64,000 bases of DNA from Micromonospora sp. HNM0581 (GTDB taxonomy: Bacteria > Actinomycetota > Actinomycetes > Mycobacteriales > Micromonosporaceae): contig NZ_JAASAD010000004.1 of NCBI RefSeq assembly GCF_012726175.1, positions 62,001 through 126,000 on the forward strand. Direction: 5' to 3'. This document shows positions 61,843 through 64,000 of the stretch, in pieces. The stretch's first letter is position 1, and every line of letters starts with the position of its first letter. The notes under the pieces are model-generated. The model was not told the origin of the DNA and did no database searches. It worked only from the letters and a program-made list of their open reading frames with translations. A program made the translations under genes and the position numbers.

Positions 61843-62289
61843 ATGTCAGACCTTCCCGGTTCCGCAGCCGACCTGTTACCCCTGCTCACCCGCGCCGAGC
61901 GGCTGCTCTCGCGCCGGGTCGGCAGGGTGCTCGCCGCCGAGTCCCTCAGCATCGAGGCGTGGCGGGTCCTCAGCCTGCTCGCCGACGGTCTCGGGCATCC
62001 GATGAGCGAGGTCGCCGCCGAGGCGTCACTGCCGCCGGGCACCCTGACCAAGCTGGTCGACCAGCTCGTCGACCGCAACCTCGTCTTCCGCCGGATCGAC
62101 CCCGTCGACCGCCGTCGCATCCGCGCCTACCTGACCGCACGGGGGCGTCGTGAGCACGAGCGGGTGGACGCCGCGATCCGCACCGACCTGGCCGGGCTCA
62201 GCATGACGGACGACACCGACCTGGCCGGCCTCCTCGACGCCCTGATCACCCGCCTGGACTCCGGTCGCCGCACCCCAACCCCCGCCTGA
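61843..62289 (+). CDS. MarR-family transcriptional regulator
   Basis: 148 aa. Winged helix-turn-helix: WRVLSLLADGLGHPMSEVAAEASLPPGTLTKLVDQLVDRNLVFRRIDPVDRRR (about 39-91) carries the recognition helix and the wing with the conserved DxRxR-type segment. GGGAG 4 bases upstream supports ATG 61843; the frame open to 61426 is antisense to the sensor. Probably represses itself and the divergent sensor through the palindrome at 61794. Confidence 0.88.
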   Translation: MSDLPGSAADLLPLLTRAERLLSRRVGRVLAAESLSIEAWRVLSLLADGLGHPMSEVAAEASLPPGTLTKLVDQLVDRNLVFRRIDPVDRRRIRAYLTARGRREHERVDAAIRTDLAGLSMTDDTDLAGLLDALITRLDSGRRTPTPA

Positions 62290-62315
62290 CCCGTCCCCAC
62301 ACCCCGGCCGCCCCG

Positions 62316-62384
62316 CGATCTTGCACTTCCGGTCGCACCATAAGCCGGAAGACGCGCGTACCGACGACCGAAAGTGCAAAATCG
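62316..62384. repeat. Long inverted repeat between convergent genes
   Basis: Arms of 20 bases (62316-62335 and 62365-62384, core TTGCACTT) pair at 18 of 20 positions around a 29-base loop. It lies between the MarR stop (62289) and the convergent stop at 62409. It could be a terminator, but its length and A/T-containing core look like a dispersed REP-type element; similar TTGCACTTTCGG words are, as I recall, frequent between genes in Micromonospora. Confidence 0.6.
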
Positions 62385-62408
62385 AGGAGGGTGGGGGCCG
62401 ATGGTTGG

Positions 62409-63209
62409 TCAGCCGCCGTTGACGGGGCGGAACTGCGGGACGGAGTGGTGGGCGCGCGGGGCGGGGTTGGTGGTCCGGGCAATGGTGTCGAACATGGTCC
62501 GGCCCAGGGCCGCGTGGGCGCGTACGGCCGGGTGGGTGCCGCCGTAGTTGTCCAGGTCGCCGAGGGAGTCGGCGAAGAAGGCGTACGTCAGGGTGGGCGC
62601 ACCGGTCGCGTCGAACATGATCCCGACCTCGTGACGGGCGGCTCCCGAGGAGTCGTAGTCCGCACCGTACTTGGTGGCGACCCGGCTGCGCTCGGCCGAG
62701 GACATGTCGCGGCGAATCCCGTCGTGGTAACCGTTGATCCAGCGGAGAACGCCGAGCAGGAAGTCACTCGACCGGGTCGACAGCAGCGTCTTGTTGGCCA
62801 GCCGCCACAGCAGGTCATGGGTCTCGCGCGGGGTCGTCACCCCGAGGAAGAACCGGTTCGGGTTGGCCACCGGCTCGACGCGGGTGTGCGTGAAGCCCTT
62901 GGCCGCGAGGATCTCGTTGATTTCCAGCGCCGGCACCACCCGCCCGCACATCCGCACAGCCGTGTTGTCGGAGACGAGCAGCATCGCAGTGAGGAAATTC
63001 GCCACGGTGATCTCGTCGCCCCAGACCGTATGGAGGAAGTAGATCCCGCTGCCGCCGAGGATGATGTCGGCGCTCAGGTCGAGCCGCTGGTCCAGTCGCA
63101 GCTCACCGCGGTCGATCTTGTCCATGACCGCCACCGCGACGGCCAGCTTCTGCACGATCCGCCGCTCGGCGACGACCTCACCCAACTCGTACAACCCGAC
63201 GCTCCTCAC
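62409..63209 (-). CDS. Class A beta-lactamase-like protein lacking the catalytic serine
   Basis: 266 aa. Fold features of penicillin-recognising serine hydrolases: LVSDNTA (SDN box) and TKYGAD (KTG-like box). The SxxK motif reads IVQK within RRIVQKLAVAVAV, so the nucleophile is Ile. GTG 63209 overlaps the ureD stop (GTGA), tying it to the urease operon. It cannot be an ordinary beta-lactamase. A structural or binding role is more likely than hydrolysis. The frame open to 63347 lies within ureD. Confidence 0.75.
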   Translation of the reverse strand: MRSVGLYELGEVVAERRIVQKLAVAVAVMDKIDRGELRLDQRLDLSADIILGGSGIYFLHTVWGDEITVANFLTAMLLVSDNTAVRMCGRVVPALEINEILAAKGFTHTRVEPVANPNRFFLGVTTPRETHDLLWRLANKTLLSTRSSDFLLGVLRWINGYHDGIRRDMSSAERSRVATKYGADYDSSGAARHEVGIMFDATGAPTLTYAFFADSLGDLDNYGGTHPAVRAHAALGRTMFDTIARTTNPAPRAHHSVPQFRPVNGG

Positions 63210-63961
63210 CCCCCGGCCGAGGCAGCGATGGTATCCATCGCGCTGTCCGGTTCGAGGTACTCCCGCAGGGTGTGCGCGTCCGGCGCGGTGGCGCTCCACA
63301 GGGTCGCCGGGCCGCCGGCCAGCGGCAGCCGGGCCCGCGTACCGCACACCGCAGCCGACTGCGCCGGTCGGGCCGGGTCCACGATCAGCAGCGAACCGGT
63401 GGCGGACGCGCCGGCCAACACCGCCGGTCCGGCCCAGCCGGCGGCGTTCGGCCCGACCGCCAGGGACTGCCGTAGCAGCGGCCGATCGTCCAGGTCGACC
63501 CAGGTGTTGATCTCGATGTTGCCGGGGCGCTCGCCGTGCCGCCCGCAGATCAGCTCGTCCCGCCAGTGCAGGGTGCCCCCGGCCGCGACGGCCACCCGCG
63601 AGTCCGCGACGTGTGCGCAGCCCGCCGCCGCGACCAGTTGCTCGGGCAGCCAGGTCAGGGCCGCCCGCTCGGCGACGGTGGCCCGGACCAGCGTCCGGGA
63701 CACCGCGTCGGGGCGGCCCGGCAGCGCGACGGACGCGGCCACCGTGTGCACACGGACCACCGCGCCGGGGCCGACCTCGACGTCCAGCCGCAGGTAGTCG
63801 CCGGCGAGCGGACCGGCCGCTCCGCCGACGACGTACACCGTGACACCACCGCCGGGGGCCGGTACCTGGCGCAGCAGCAGCGGGCTCTCGCCGCGCAGTT
63901 CGGCCAGCACGGTCTGGCCGCGCCGGTCGACGCGGGCCACCAGCCGGGCGGTGGCCCGCAT
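63206..63961 (-). CDS. ureD: Urease accessory protein UreD
   Basis: 251 aa. UreD/UreH family: LLLRQVPAPGG, VYVVGGAAGPLAGDYLRLDVEVGPGA and LTWLPEQLVAAAGC are characteristic. It forms the UreD-UreF-UreG complex that delivers nickel to apo-urease. ATG overlaps the ureG stop (TGATG). The urea transporter and sensor nearby make this a urea-utilisation locus. Confidence 0.9.
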   Translation of the reverse strand: MRATARLVARVDRRGQTVLAELRGESPLLLRQVPAPGGGVTVYVVGGAAGPLAGDYLRLDVEVGPGAVVRVHTVAASVALPGRPDAVSRTLVRATVAERAALTWLPEQLVAAAGCAHVADSRVAVAAGGTLHWRDELICGRHGERPGNIEINTWVDLDDRPLLRQSLAVGPNAAGWAGPAVLAGASATGSLLIVDPARPAQSAAVCGTRARLPLAGGPATLWSATAPDAHTLREYLEPDSAMDTIAASAGG

Positions 63962-64000
63962 CAGGCCTGCCCGGCGGGTACCGGCCCGGCCGGCGTGGAC
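63961..64000 (-). CDS. ureG: 3' end of a gene upstream of ureD, probably ureG (partial)
   Basis: Only the last 12 codons are inside the window (tail STPAGPVPAGQA, then TGA at 63961-63963). Position immediately before ureD with a one-base stop/start overlap suggests ureG, the usual neighbour, but the tail itself is not diagnostic. Confidence 0.5.
   Translation of the reverse strand, partial: STPAGPVPAGQA

Noticed and set aside
62409..63209. Beta-lactam resistance gene
   Set aside because: The SxxK serine is absent, so it cannot hydrolyse beta-lactams by the class A mechanism.
1..64000. CRISPR arrays, insertion sequences, tRNA or rRNA genes, riboswitches
   Set aside because: I saw no direct-repeat array, transposase-like protein or terminal repeats, cloverleaf sequences or recognised riboswitch cores. 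A covariance-model search would be needed to exclude small RNAs.

Overview
The window is high-GC DNA (roughly 70 percent by eye, with GTG and TTG starts and strong codon bias) from an actinomycete. A Micromonosporaceae member such as Micromonospora is my best guess, from gene style, a secreted CBM2 cellulase with a CebR-like box, and a urea/urease locus. That assignment is inference. I see no tRNA, rRNA, CRISPR array or insertion sequence.

Bases 1 to about 50,930 look like one large biosynthetic gene cluster, already under way at the left edge, where the window opens inside a carrier-thioesterase megasynthase. Its core is a minus-strand operon, 27240 to 12536, of five genes overlapping by 4 bases or more: a 2173-aa NRPS (aryl/acyl carrier-Cy-A-PCP-Cy-A-PCP), a 1731-aa NRPS (TubC-type docking-Cy-A-methyltransferase-PCP-thioesterase), a saccharopine-dehydrogenase-like protein, a thiazolinyl imide reductase and a type II thioesterase. 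This is the logic of pyochelin, yersiniabactin and coelibactin: three heterocyclised residues, one ring reduced, one residue methylated. Two A domains carry the cysteine code; the first does not. A Sfp-type PPTase and an MFS exporter follow divergently. A facing plus-strand operon (6306-12561) supplies a flavin monooxygenase, a paired acyl-CoA dehydrogenase, an O-methyltransferase-fold protein and a fatty-acyl-AMP ligase.

A second arm (30.1-47.3 kb) holds two P450s, two free-standing condensation-domain proteins, a diiron oxygenase, a second O-methyltransferase-fold protein, an SsuD/SsuE-like monooxygenase-reductase pair, a free ACP, a methyltransferase, an acyl-CoA-dehydrogenase-like flavoenzyme, an SDR, an aldehyde dehydrogenase and three VOC proteins (a fourth lies at 5.7 kb). 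An ABC pair of YbtP/YbtQ-IrtAB style (47.3-50.9 kb) closes the cluster and may move a metallophore.

Three threads set this cluster apart. First, an AT-rich word close to GTRTGTTGYGTT recurs in most promoter gaps from 2.1 to 45.8 kb and not to the right, suggesting one regulon. Second, several proteins keep intact frames but lack a canonical catalytic residue: terminal TE Ser to Gly, SDR Tyr displaced, two O-methyltransferase-fold proteins without the His, first Cy domain Asp to Glu, and a STAS protein without its phospho-acceptor. Third, several tailoring genes appear to be transcribed without leaders. Release and final assembly are therefore probably not standard for this family.

From 51.2 kb the content is ordinary: a secreted protein, a five-helix membrane protein and a Rieske lipoprotein; a GH5-Fn3-CBM2 cellulase; the urea transporter urtABCDE with a hairpin after urtA; a cytosolic UrtA/AmiC-like sensor divergent from a MarR regulator; and the end of a urease operon (ureG tail, ureD, and a penicillin-binding-like protein without its serine).
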